This document shows, piece by piece, positions 34,143 to 42,667 of a stretch of DNA of 64,000 bases. The position numbers were made by a program, and so were the translations under genes. The stretch covers positions 109,273 to 173,272 of the forward strand of contig NZ_FUZF01000009.1 of NCBI RefSeq assembly GCF_900168125.1. Reading direction: 5' to 3'. This DNA is from Sphingobacterium nematocida. Its GTDB lineage: Bacteria > Bacteroidota > Bacteroidia > Sphingobacteriales > Sphingobacteriaceae. Below the pieces are notes generated by a model that did not search any database, was not told where the DNA came from, and saw nothing but the letters and a program-made list of their open reading frames with translations. Position 1 is the stretch's first letter; each line of letters starts with the position of its first letter.

Positions 34143-34694
34143 ATGGACCAAATCTATATTGATAAGGTTTTAGCTGGAGATCCATATGCTTTTAGGTATT
34201 TTCTGACTACTTACAAGCATATGGCCTATTCTGTAGCGCATTCTATTGTAAAGCAAGAGCATCTTGCCGAAGAAGTCGTTCAAGATGCATTTATGCGCTG
34301 CTATCAGTCTTTGGCAAAGTTCAAACAGCAATCCAAATTCAGCACTTGGTTCTACCGTATTGTTGTAAACTGTGCATTCACTACCGCGCGTAGGTTGAAA
34401 CCTGAATCTGTGACTTTTGACCTTCAAGAACATGACTTCGCTTGGGGTGAAAATGCGTTTGATAAGCTTGTAAAGAAAGAACGGGAACAGGTTATTCAAG
34501 AGGCACTGGTTCTGATCCCAGCCAATGAAGCCTTGGCATTACGCCTTTACTACCTAGAAGAGTTAGCCATACAAGAGGTCTGCGATATCACCGGTTGGAC
34601 AGATTCTAATGCAAAGGTAATCTTATTCAGAGCGCGCAAACATCTCTATAGCGCATTGTGCCGATTAATGAAAGAAGAATATTATGGAACATAA
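34143..34694 (+). CDS. ECF-family RNA polymerase sigma factor
   Basis: A 183-residue sigma-70 group IV factor. Region 2 is QEHLAEEVVQDAFMRCYQSLAKFKQQSKFSTWFYRIVVN (split by the usual RNA polymerase and -10 contacts). Region 4 is LAIQEVCDITGWTDSNAKVILFRARKHL, a helix-turn-helix for the -35. It directs RNA polymerase to a small regulon, probably including its own operon. The next gene overlaps it by 11 nt and is the candidate anti-sigma or partner. Confidence 0.95.
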   Translation: MDQIYIDKVLAGDPYAFRYFLTTYKHMAYSVAHSIVKQEHLAEEVVQDAFMRCYQSLAKFKQQSKFSTWFYRIVVNCAFTTARRLKPESVTFDLQEHDFAWGENAFDKLVKKEREQVIQEALVLIPANEALALRLYYLEELAIQEVCDITGWTDSNAKVILFRARKHLYSALCRLMKEEYYGT

Positions 34695-35034
34695 AGACGA
34701 ACTATACACGTTGTTAAAGAGCAGTAAGCTCGAAATGCCATTTGCCGATTTCGAAGATAAAGTAATGGAAAATATCCTCCACTACGAACGATCGAAAGAG
34801 GAAATGACTAAAAGTAAAAAAATGGCAATTCTATTCTTCCTAATAGGCACTGTCTTTGGGATGATGTTCAATTATGTTGCTAGCTTATTCTTAATGTCCT
34901 ATGGGCTTTCACAAAGCTTGCAAGATAAACTATCATTCTTCTCGCAGATGATTTATGTTATTTTGATTGTACTTTTCAGCGACAAACTCTGGAAACTATT
35001 CAAAATAAGCAAACGCGCAACTGTTAAAAACTAA
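34684..35034 (+). CDS. Hypothetical membrane protein, possible anti-sigma partner
   Basis: A 116-residue protein with a soluble helical N-terminus (residues 1-45, MEHKDELYTLLKSSKLEMPFADFEDKVMENIL) and two membrane helices (47-70, 85-100). The order sigma, then overlapping small membrane gene with a cytoplasmic N-terminal domain, is that of an anti-sigma factor; no HxxxCxxC zinc motif is present. It overlaps the 3' end of the convergent TonB receptor by 11 bp. Family not recognised. Confidence 0.7.
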   Translation: MEHKDELYTLLKSSKLEMPFADFEDKVMENILHYERSKEEMTKSKKMAILFFLIGTVFGMMFNYVASLFLMSYGLSQSLQDKLSFFSQMIYVILIVLFSDKLWKLFKISKRATVKN

Positions 35035-37099
35035 ACTTAGATCCGCCGTAAAAATTGCGTTTGGCAGCAGCGTTGAAGTAACGTCCGCCAAACGCGTTAA
35101 TATCATTGCCTAGACTATACTTTTGATTCAACAAATTGTCTACTCCAACAAATACCTGTAGGCGTTTATTCTTCGGCAGGGGGAGGACGTGACTTATTTT
35201 TCCCTGTATCAGGTGATACTTTTCCGCAAACACCGTATTGCCGTCATCCAATGGCATAGATCCTGTATAATTGTGGTATAGATTAAGCTCTAATCTAGAG
35301 GGCAGTTCAATCTGCAAGCTATTCGTCCACACCCACTTTGGCACTGCAGTTATACGATTTCCACTGTAATCTTTATCGGCAACTTTATAATCCCCAAAAT
35401 GATAATCATTATAGCTTAAGGCCGAATGCCAGCTTAAACCACGTAATATGGCAGCATTTGTTGCTAGTGGTATTGTTCCCCAAAAGGAAATCTCCAATCC
35501 TTTTTGCTTCATTTCTCCGGCATTCTGATAATACTCCGCTCCGGAATCATTCAGGCTGCGTACTATACCATTTTTCATTTGATAAGTATAGGCTGCCAGA
35601 TCGATTATTAACCTGTTGTTTTTAGCTTTCACTTTATAGCCAATTTCATAGTTGGTCCCGGATTCTGCTTGAATTTGCGTATTAATTCTATTGTCTGAAG
35701 AACGTACTTCGGCCAAAGTCGGAGTCGAATATCCCTTTGCTACAGACATACGCCATGACATCATATCATTTAAAATATAGGATGTTGCTATTCTTGGCAT
35801 CCATTGGGTATGAAATGATATACTTCCCTGAGCGGGAACAGACGCAGGAAATTTTCGATCATAACTGATATTGCTTCCGTTCAGACCTATTGACCCCTCT
35901 ACATTCCAATTTTTTAACAACGCTATCTGCCCTCGATAGAAGATACTCCATTGCGAGTTCGACATATCATCCTCTGCCTGCATAGTTCCGGCAACCCCCT
36001 TGTTGTTGTCGTAATTATCTATATTGCTAGTCCCTTTTATGCCTTCAAAACCGAGTTGCATTTGCCAAGGTAGGGTAGCATCCTTCCCATCTAACGACAA
36101 ATAACTCCGCAAACCCCAGTTTTTCTCAATACGCATTTCGTAATTTGTGATGAAAGGATTTTCAAAATCGGTATAGGAACCAAACAGGGCGAGCAGATAA
36201 GAAAGATCTTTTGTCAGTTGCAATCGATTCGATACCCCCACAAATCCTGTTCTGTTGTATATAGCAGCCTGTTGTTCTTTTGCACTAGGATTTGGCCCTG
36301 CAGCAGGACGAGATGCCCTGGGGTCAGCTTCATATTGCGTTGCATTTAAACCTCCAGGTGTTTGGTAATCCATATCAGTATAAAGCGCAAATACACGCAA
36401 TTGTGCATGCTTATGGTACTGCCACTGATGAGCAGTCTGCACAGTCTTTTTGTTTAATGCAGATTGCTCTCTGTAACCGTCAGAACGAACAAAAGTCTGG
36501 TCCAAAGAAAATTGATATGTAGGATTTACGTTTTGTTGAAGTGACAAAGTCTGTTGAAACAAACCGTAGGCCCCAGCGGTTAAATCAACTTCGCGCTTAT
36601 TCTCCGTCGCCTCAAATCCTTTAGGTCTAATCTGCAAAACTCCGCCGGAGTTTGCTCCAAAAAGAGAGCCATCAGGCCCTTTAATGATTTGAATAGCCTC
36701 GATGCCTATGGGAGCTAACAAGTTGACATACGTATTTCCCCCAGCATCCGTCAAGGGAAATTCGTCGATATAGACTTTGGTATTGCGTACACCAAATGGC
36801 GAACGAATCAAACTGCCTCGCATAGCTATACGATAGGAGCCAGGAGACCTTTCTTCCATCCGGATACCGGGTACGGTATTCATTGCAGACACCAATGATG
36901 TGGTCGATTGTCGGGAGAGGGCCTCTGCAGATAGGGTATGTGTCGCCGATGTCACCTCTAGTAAGGACTGTTTGGCGAAATAAACCTTAACGTCAACAGG
37001 CTGTAAATCTATTTTAGTACTGTCTCTCTTAATTTGTGCATGTACGTTGGATAGCGATAATACGGCTAATAATGGGAAAATCGAATTAAAATGCTTCAT
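35024..37099 (-). CDS. TonB-dependent outer-membrane receptor (FecA-like)
   Basis: A 691-residue 22-strand-type receptor that imports siderophores, haem or similar ligands using TonB. A signal peptide ends near residue 21 (VHAQ). The plug domain (residues 50-160) includes VSAMNTVPGIRMEERSPGSYRIAMRGSLIRS and IIKGPDGSLFGANSGGVLQIRP. The C-terminal strand ends in Phe (KFSF), as outer-membrane proteins should. No STN or carboxypeptidase-like domain precedes the plug. It starts inside the end of the upstream barrel gene (14-nt overlap). The ligand is unknown. Confidence 0.93.
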   Translation of the reverse strand: MKHFNSIFPLLAVLSLSNVHAQIKRDSTKIDLQPVDVKVYFAKQSLLEVTSATHTLSAEALSRQSTTSLVSAMNTVPGIRMEERSPGSYRIAMRGSLIRSPFGVRNTKVYIDEFPLTDAGGNTYVNLLAPIGIEAIQIIKGPDGSLFGANSGGVLQIRPKGFEATENKREVDLTAGAYGLFQQTLSLQQNVNPTYQFSLDQTFVRSDGYREQSALNKKTVQTAHQWQYHKHAQLRVFALYTDMDYQTPGGLNATQYEADPRASRPAAGPNPSAKEQQAAIYNRTGFVGVSNRLQLTKDLSYLLALFGSYTDFENPFITNYEMRIEKNWGLRSYLSLDGKDATLPWQMQLGFEGIKGTSNIDNYDNNKGVAGTMQAEDDMSNSQWSIFYRGQIALLKNWNVEGSIGLNGSNISYDRKFPASVPAQGSISFHTQWMPRIATSYILNDMMSWRMSVAKGYSTPTLAEVRSSDNRINTQIQAESGTNYEIGYKVKAKNNRLIIDLAAYTYQMKNGIVRSLNDSGAEYYQNAGEMKQKGLEISFWGTIPLATNAAILRGLSWHSALSYNDYHFGDYKVADKDYSGNRITAVPKWVWTNSLQIELPSRLELNLYHNYTGSMPLDDGNTVFAEKYHLIQGKISHVLPLPKNKRLQVFVGVDNLLNQKYSLGNDINAFGGRYFNAAAKRNFYGGSKFSF

Positions 37100-38378
37100 T
37101 AAGTCCTAAAAATAAACCTTTTTGACCAAATCTTCCAATAGCATAGTCAATACAAAGATTGGTACGTGTCATTTTATTAAACAAAACCCGTAGACCAGCA
37201 CCACCTGAGGGCTGCCAATGACGGAACAACTTTGTGCCCATCTGATCGTCTACTGTCTGTACGTTTCCAAAGACAACACCGCTCAAAAAACGATTACGCA
37301 GTATAGGAAACCGGTATTCTACCTCACCATATGCATAAGAGTTGCCTTTGAAATAACCGTTTGTATATCCTCGACCGCTTTTGGAATAAGGATCTTTGCC
37401 TGTGCCTGGCAAATCAAGGTAGGCTAGCTTGCCGCTCAGATTATAAGAACCGTAATACCAAAATGCCAATACATGATTCGGTCTTTCGGTAGACAACTGT
37501 ATGTATTTACGAAAATCCGTAAGGAGTTGGACCGCATTTTGTGAACTCCCCATCCAGGTTTGGTTCACTCGAAATACCACATCGCTATAGATACCTTTGT
37601 AAGCACTATTCGGATTATCCCTTGTCATATATTGTAAATTGAACATCAGCCCGTTATTGTTATTGCTTGCGGGATCGAAACCATTCCACTTGCTGTAAAT
37701 CTCAACAGGGGAGGGATCGATATCTGTTAATGTATTGATATTACGTTTGAGTTCAAAATACACGCCTGCTCCTACAAAAAGTCCTGGGCTCAACTTTTTG
37801 TAAACACGTTCATTAAACCCATATACAGTATACTTATTTACAAAACGGTCCCGATTTGGGTTATTCAATATCAATTCTTCCTCTGTAGGATTAGGTAATT
37901 GATTACCGATCCCCATACCGTAGTCCAGACCGACCATCTTTGCGATATGTAGACTTCCTTTAAGATTCCATTTGTTTTCTTTGGTATAGATATCATGAAA
38001 TAAATAACCTACAATAATGCCGCGCGTTGTATAATTCAAGGCTGTAGCAAATACAGACATACTGGTGTTTTTTTTATCTCCAAAATGTATCCCGCCGACA
38101 GCCTTAACGCCAATTTGAAAGCCAATGCTTGGATTGTAGTTAATGTTGGGTAAATAGGATATACCAGATCTTTTTTGGGGAATACTGTCTTTTTTCTTTT
38201 TCTTAAAAGGATTGATATCCTGAAACAGGTCGACTACATCATAAAGACTATCGGGCGCTAGGTATACATCCTTATTTTTTCGTACAAAAAGGCTATCGGT
38301 ATTCCGCTGATCTTCGATTTGTGCGTAGCACATTACCGTGAAAAGATTAACAAATAGCAAGACTAGCAGGTTTTTCAT
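37086..38378 (-). CDS. BamA/TamA-family outer-membrane barrel protein
   Basis: A 430-residue exported protein (signal peptide 1-20, VMCYAQ). After a short periplasmic stretch (residues 25-70, KKKKKDS) it is a barrel of the bacterial surface antigen/Omp85 type. It holds GSGGAGLRVLF-type segments near the end (WQPSGGAGLRVLFNKMTRTNLCIDYAIG) and a C-terminal aromatic residue (NEAF). No POTRA domain is evident, so it is a small Omp85-like protein rather than BamA. Gene overlap suggests it works with the TonB receptor downstream. Confidence 0.8.
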   Translation of the reverse strand: MKNLLVLLFVNLFTVMCYAQIEDQRNTDSLFVRKNKDVYLAPDSLYDVVDLFQDINPFKKKKKDSIPQKRSGISYLPNINYNPSIGFQIGVKAVGGIHFGDKKNTSMSVFATALNYTTRGIIVGYLFHDIYTKENKWNLKGSLHIAKMVGLDYGMGIGNQLPNPTEEELILNNPNRDRFVNKYTVYGFNERVYKKLSPGLFVGAGVYFELKRNINTLTDIDPSPVEIYSKWNGFDPASNNNNGLMFNLQYMTRDNPNSAYKGIYSDVVFRVNQTWMGSSQNAVQLLTDFRKYIQLSTERPNHVLAFWYYGSYNLSGKLAYLDLPGTGKDPYSKSGRGYTNGYFKGNSYAYGEVEYRFPILRNRFLSGVVFGNVQTVDDQMGTKLFRHWQPSGGAGLRVLFNKMTRTNLCIDYAIGRFGQKGLFLGLNEAF

Positions 38379-38550
38379 ACGGTTTCTTATTGTGCGTTAA
38401 GTAGTACGAAAGTAAATATAAGTTTCGGCATTCATACAGAATTTGCAAAGATTAAAACACTTTCTGAGCAATATTTGTTATTTTGGTATCGCAGCAGTAT
38501 TTAACTGTTCTAAAGATAAAATATCATTGACAAGCTTAAAACGAATCGTT

Positions 38551-38832
38551 ATGTTGATTAAAAAAGAAGAATCAGGTAGCAAAGGTGCCTTTGTTGCTTA
38601 CGAAGAAAATAAAAAGATCGGTGAGATGAGCTACTCTATTGCAGGGGCGGACAAAATAATAATCGATCATACAGAAGTAGACCCTGAGCAAAAAGGAAAA
38701 AGTGTAGGCAAAATATTACTTCAAAAAATTGTTGAGAATGCTAGAGATAACAACATTAAAATCATACCCTTATGCCCATTTGCAAAAGCTATGTTTGATA
38801 AGGATATAGATATCAGAGATGTGCTGGCATAA
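38551..38832 (+). CDS. GNAT-family N-acetyltransferase (YidJ/Gcn5-like, small)
   Basis: From ATG 38551 the product is 93 residues, the length of the short GNAT proteins (domain GNAT_like, YjdJ type). It has VDPEQKGKSVGKILLQKIVENAR, the CoA pyrophosphate loop (Q/R-x-x-G-x-G/S), and IIPLCPFAKAMFDKD near the end with the conserved CPF. It would transfer acetyl from acetyl-CoA to an unknown small molecule or protein. The ORF to 38443 adds residues without a fold. Confidence 0.88.
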   Translation: MLIKKEESGSKGAFVAYEENKKIGEMSYSIAGADKIIIDHTEVDPEQKGKSVGKILLQKIVENARDNNIKIIPLCPFAKAMFDKDIDIRDVLA

Positions 38833-38896
38833 GTATATTTCTGAGTACTTGTAGTAAGTTTTGAAAATTGCTCGTATAATTGTGAAATTTTAAATT

Positions 38897-39640
38897 ATGA
38901 AGAGGAAAATCATACTTGCTTTTGCCTTTGTGGCTTTTGCCACGCTATCTTACGGGCAATCCCTACAAGATGTCGTATATCTAAAAAATGGGTCTATTAT
39001 TAGGGGGATTATAGTGGAACAGGTCCCCAATCAAAGCCTCAAGATTCAAACAAAAGATAAAAATATTTTTGTATTTAACTTTACGGAAATTGAAAAGATA
39101 ACGAAAGAGGGGGAAGAGAAAAAAGGTCGTAATGTTCGTGAGGCCGAATCTACGGACCCAAACCAAACTAATGGTTTGAAAGCAGGAGTTTATATAGAAC
39201 CGTCGTTAATCGTAGCGCCAGTAGTAACTAAATCGGATAATGATAAAAAATATGTATTAACTCAGGCTCAAATCACAGCAAATTGTCAACTTAATCCATT
39301 TATAGCATTAGGGATAGGAGCAGGTGTACGTTCTTATAGTTTTGATGACACCTATGTTCCGTTGTACGGACAGTTTAGAGTTAACTTTAAGAATAAACCC
39401 GTAAGCCCTTATTTAGAAACCGCTTTAGGCTATGGATTTTCGACGAAAGATACCTACGATGGAGGAGCTATGTTCAATTTGTCATTTGGCTTTGCAAAGA
39501 AAATGAAAACAGGTCAAGTTCGTTTTGGTTTGGTGCTAGATGCTTTTGACCGTAAATCCGATAACGATAACGATGACTTTAACCTGTATCCCGATCTAGG
39601 ATCAACTGCCTTTGGTTTAAAAGTCGGATTTACTTTTTAA
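38897..39640 (+). CDS. Outer-membrane-type hypothetical protein, 247 aa
   Basis: A 247-residue exported protein with signal peptide (residues 1-20, TLSYGQ). The region DVVYLKNGSIIRGIIVEQVPNQSLKIQTKDKNIFVFN is an SMALL-type 'conserved hypothetical' motif that recurs in Bacteroidota proteins before a barrel. The rest is beta-rich with glycine turns and ends in TF, like an eight-stranded outer-membrane barrel (ALGIGAGVRSY, GLKVGFTF). Function unknown. Confidence 0.75.
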   Translation: MKRKIILAFAFVAFATLSYGQSLQDVVYLKNGSIIRGIIVEQVPNQSLKIQTKDKNIFVFNFTEIEKITKEGEEKKGRNVREAESTDPNQTNGLKAGVYIEPSLIVAPVVTKSDNDKKYVLTQAQITANCQLNPFIALGIGAGVRSYSFDDTYVPLYGQFRVNFKNKPVSPYLETALGYGFSTKDTYDGGAMFNLSFGFAKKMKTGQVRFGLVLDAFDRKSDNDNDDFNLYPDLGSTAFGLKVGFTF

Positions 39641-39688
39641 GTATATTGCAACAAACCTTTTCTAATTTTTATCTTCTCTCGTATGCTC

Positions 39689-40564
39689 TCATTTAAAGTG
39701 TTCCAATTGGCCCAATAGTCCGGTGAGACCTCCTGTATGTATGAATAGGATACGACTTCCCTTTTTAAATCGGTCTTGCTCCAAAAGATCGTGTAATGCG
39801 AATAGGGCTTTGCCGGTGTAAGTTGGTTCGATCATAATTCCTGTTTGGCGGACAAAGTCCTGTACAAAACGGATAAGGTCGGGCTTGACTTTTGCATAAC
39901 CTCCAAAATGATAATCGATGTGAAATTCGCAATTAGCGGTTGAGGCCCCCAATGCGTTCATTTCGTCTTTGATAAACAGACCTCCTTTTAAGACGGGGAC
40001 AACCTGTAGCATTGTACTTAAGTTGTGTTCTGTCAGTCCCATGGAGAGCCCAGCAGCTGTCGTTCCTGTCCCGGCGGCAACAAAAATGTGATCGTACTCT
40101 CGCTCTAACTCGCTCAGCAATTCGGCGCAGCCCTGTGCCCCTTCAGGACCAGAACCTCCTTCGTCAATCATAAAAGCTTTTTTATTGCCCTCGAACGATT
40201 CGAAAAGCCTCTTTTTGTCTTTATAATCTTCTCTAGAGACAAAAATCAATTGCATACCAAACAACCTACACATATCCAGTACTGGATTAGCAACTTGCTC
40301 ACCACGGATGAAGGCTACAGCGTGAAATCCCTGCGATGCCGCAGCACAGGCTAGTGCTAGAACATGATTCGACCAAGCTCCTCCAAAAGTAATTAAAGTA
40401 TCTTTTCCTAGGCTACTAGCTTTTAACAGGTTATATTTAAGCTTTCTCCATTTATTCCCGGAGATAAAAGGATGAATCATATCATCTCTTTTGATGTAAA
40501 CTTCAGCATATTTTTCGGTATAAAGCGGGTGGAGAAGCGGCTGTTCGGGACTAAAGATGAGCAT
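39689..40564 (-). CDS. PLP enzyme: D-cysteine desulfhydrase / ACC deaminase family
   Basis: A 291-residue fold-type II pyridoxal-phosphate enzyme. The Schiff-base lysine is in SGNKWRKLKYN, the phosphate-binding loop is AAGTGTTAAGLSMG, and TFGGAWSNH matches the substrate site. This family contains D-cysteine desulfhydrase and 1-aminocyclopropane-1-carboxylate deaminase; the two cannot be told apart here, and D-cysteine is the commoner substrate in bacteria. Slightly shorter than the 330-residue norm. Confidence 0.88.
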   Translation of the reverse strand: MLIFSPEQPLLHPLYTEKYAEVYIKRDDMIHPFISGNKWRKLKYNLLKASSLGKDTLITFGGAWSNHVLALACAAASQGFHAVAFIRGEQVANPVLDMCRLFGMQLIFVSREDYKDKKRLFESFEGNKKAFMIDEGGSGPEGAQGCAELLSELEREYDHIFVAAGTGTTAAGLSMGLTEHNLSTMLQVVPVLKGGLFIKDEMNALGASTANCEFHIDYHFGGYAKVKPDLIRFVQDFVRQTGIMIEPTYTGKALFALHDLLEQDRFKKGSRILFIHTGGLTGLLGQLEHFK

Positions 40565-40643
40565 TGCTAAAATAGGAGTAATTAATATTCAGTGTATTGA
40601 AGTAAGTATGCGCTAAAGTTAGCATTTTTCGGTCTAATTCACT

Positions 40644-40651
40644 TACTTTTG
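40644..40651 (+). promoter_or_regulatory. Putative -7 box of the rluD-like gene, 4 nt before ATG
   Basis: TACTTTTG matches TAnnTTTG and the ATG follows after TGGA. This is the same 4-nt spacing as at guaA and mnmE. No clear -33 TTG. Confidence 0.5.
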
Positions 40652-40655
40652 TGGA

Positions 40656-41693
40656 ATGAATGAAGACTTAGATATACAGGAACAGGACGAGCAGGAGTTG
40701 TATGAACATATACGGATAGTTGCTGATAAAGGGCAGGCCTTGCTTCGTATTGACAAGTTTTTGATGAATAGGGTCGAAAATACCTCGCGCAACCGTATTC
40801 AGAATGCTATCGATGCTGGCTCAGTGTTGGTCAACGACAAAGTCATAAAAGCTAGTTACAAAGTGAAACCTTTGGACGTCATTACGTTAGTCCTCCCAGA
40901 CCCACCTCGGGATACAGAGGTTTATGCAGAAAACATTCCATTAGATATTGAATATGAAGACGATGACCTACTAATGGTCAATAAGAAAGCGGGGATGGTG
41001 GTACACCCAGGCTTCAATAACTATACGGGCACGCTTGTCAACGCGTTGACGTACCACTTAAGTCAACTACCCACACTACCGGGTAATACAGGGCGTCCAG
41101 GACTAGTACATCGGATCGATAAAGACACATCGGGGCTACTCGTTATTGCTAAGAACGAATGGGCGATGACTTTTTTGGCTAAGCAGTTTTTTGAGCACAG
41201 CATAGAACGCCGTTATGTGGCCTTAGTTTGGGGCGATATCGTAACGGATGGTTCTGTAAGCGGATATATCGGTAGAGATCTGAAAGACCGCAGGATCATG
41301 ACTATGTATGATGATCCTGAGAAAGGAAAATGGTCAGTAACACACTATAAGGTTAAGGAGCGATTTGGATTTGTCACACTAATTGAATGTCAACTGGAAA
41401 CAGGAAGAACACATCAGATACGTGCGCATATGAAATCAATAGGCCATCCATTATTCAACGATGCGAGTTATGGTGGCGATCGGATACTTAAAGGGACTGT
41501 ATTTTCCAAGTATAAACAATTTGTAGACAATTGTTTTGAGGTAATACCTCGACAAGCTCTTCATGCTAGATCTTTAGGTTTTCAACATCCTAAAACAAAA
41601 AAAATGTTGAACTTTGAAGTACCATTACCTGAAGATTTTCGTTTAGCATTAGAAAAATGGCGTGGATACGCTACAGAGAAGGAACTTCTGTAG
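40656..41693 (+). CDS. RluA/RluD-family rRNA pseudouridine synthase
   Basis: A 345-residue enzyme that isomerises uridines in 23S rRNA. An S4 RNA-binding domain (residues 20-85, LRIDKFLMNRVENTSRNRIQNAIDAGSVLVN) is followed by the catalytic domain with Asp in HRIDKDTSGLL, plus ETGRTHQIRAHMKSIGHP and QALHARSLGFQHP. The S4 domain and length fit RluD-type (positions 1911/1915/1917) better than RluA. No Shine-Dalgarno is visible, which agrees with a leaderless message. Confidence 0.95.
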   Translation: MNEDLDIQEQDEQELYEHIRIVADKGQALLRIDKFLMNRVENTSRNRIQNAIDAGSVLVNDKVIKASYKVKPLDVITLVLPDPPRDTEVYAENIPLDIEYEDDDLLMVNKKAGMVVHPGFNNYTGTLVNALTYHLSQLPTLPGNTGRPGLVHRIDKDTSGLLVIAKNEWAMTFLAKQFFEHSIERRYVALVWGDIVTDGSVSGYIGRDLKDRRIMTMYDDPEKGKWSVTHYKVKERFGFVTLIECQLETGRTHQIRAHMKSIGHPLFNDASYGGDRILKGTVFSKYKQFVDNCFEVIPRQALHARSLGFQHPKTKKMLNFEVPLPEDFRLALEKWRGYATEKELL

Positions 41694-41736
41694 AACGCCT
41701 GTATTAGCGGAGACGATTAAATTTTATTGCATTTTT

Positions 41737-42597
41737 ATGCCTACACACTACATGAACTACAATGGTACACTAGTACCAGAGGAACATACTATATTTACAG
41801 CCAGTAGCCGTGCTTTTCGCTATGGAGATGGAATCTTCGAGACCATGCTCTATAAAGATGGCGAGATACGTTTTTTAAGCTTTCATATCGAGCGACTACA
41901 ACGCAGCATGCAAAGGCTTAGCCTGGACACAGCAGGCAAATTTGACACCTATTTTATAAAAGCAGCTGCGGATGAGCTTATCAGAAAGAACAACATGCTC
42001 GGACAGCGTGTCCGTGTACGCCTAGTTGTCTTTAGAGAGGGGGATGGTCTATACACTCCAGACACAAATACGACTGGCTTTATCTTCCAGATACAAAGCC
42101 TCAAAGAGCCTGTCAAGGATAAAAAAACGGGATTAATCATCGATCTGTATACCGAAAACAAGAAGGCTTTTGGAGATTTATCTGATCTGAAATCCAACAA
42201 CTCGCTAATCTATGTTTTGGCTGGTCTATACAAAAAGAAGTTTGACTATGACGATGTACTCATCCTGAATCAGGAAGGCTTTCTATGCGAAGCGCTCAGC
42301 TCTAATATCTTTGTCTACTTTGAGAAGACACTATACACTCCCGCCATAAATCAAGGCTGTATCGCGGGGGTAATGCGTCGTGTGGTGATGGATATTGCCG
42401 AATCCGAAGGAATCCCTGTGGTTGAGGCTCAGATCAGTCCTGAGATTATGAAAAAGGCTGATGAGATATTCTGTACCAATGCGATACAAGGTATACAGTG
42501 GGTAATGGGCTACAAGCAAAAACGGTACTTCAACAAGATATCCCGCATATTGCAAGACAAGTTGAGTACTTGGAACTACGATAAAGAAGGGAGCTAA
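41737..42597 (+). CDS. Class IV aminotransferase (4-amino-4-deoxychorismate lyase/BCAT-like)
   Basis: A 286-residue PLP enzyme of fold type IV. Hallmarks are AFRYGDGIFETM at the start, Lys in YTENKKAFGDLSDLKSNN, FLCEALSSNIFVYFE and GCIAGVMRRVV. The LKSNN phosphate site and length suggest aminodeoxychorismate lyase (PabC), D-amino-acid or branched-chain aminotransferase; PabC-like is my preference because of the size. Start ATG 41737 (Met6 at 41752 is possible); the longer ORF overlaps rluD. Confidence 0.88.
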   Translation: MPTHYMNYNGTLVPEEHTIFTASSRAFRYGDGIFETMLYKDGEIRFLSFHIERLQRSMQRLSLDTAGKFDTYFIKAAADELIRKNNMLGQRVRVRLVVFREGDGLYTPDTNTTGFIFQIQSLKEPVKDKKTGLIIDLYTENKKAFGDLSDLKSNNSLIYVLAGLYKKKFDYDDVLILNQEGFLCEALSSNIFVYFEKTLYTPAINQGCIAGVMRRVVMDIAESEGIPVVEAQISPEIMKKADEIFCTNAIQGIQWVMGYKQKRYFNKISRILQDKLSTWNYDKEGS

Positions 42598-42606
42598 AAT
42601 TAAGCT

Positions 42607-42661
42607 GCTTCACCATTCTGGCTTGCTCTGATAATTCAGGGACAAGCAAGAATGGTAAAGC
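42607..42661. terminator. Bidirectional terminator hairpin
   Basis: GCTT-ACCATTCT-GCTTG (42607-42625) pairs with CAAGC-AGAATGGT-AAGC (42643-42661), with three single-base bulges/mismatches. It lies between the convergent aminotransferase and large secreted gene. Confidence 0.65.
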
Positions 42662-42667
42662 AATACT

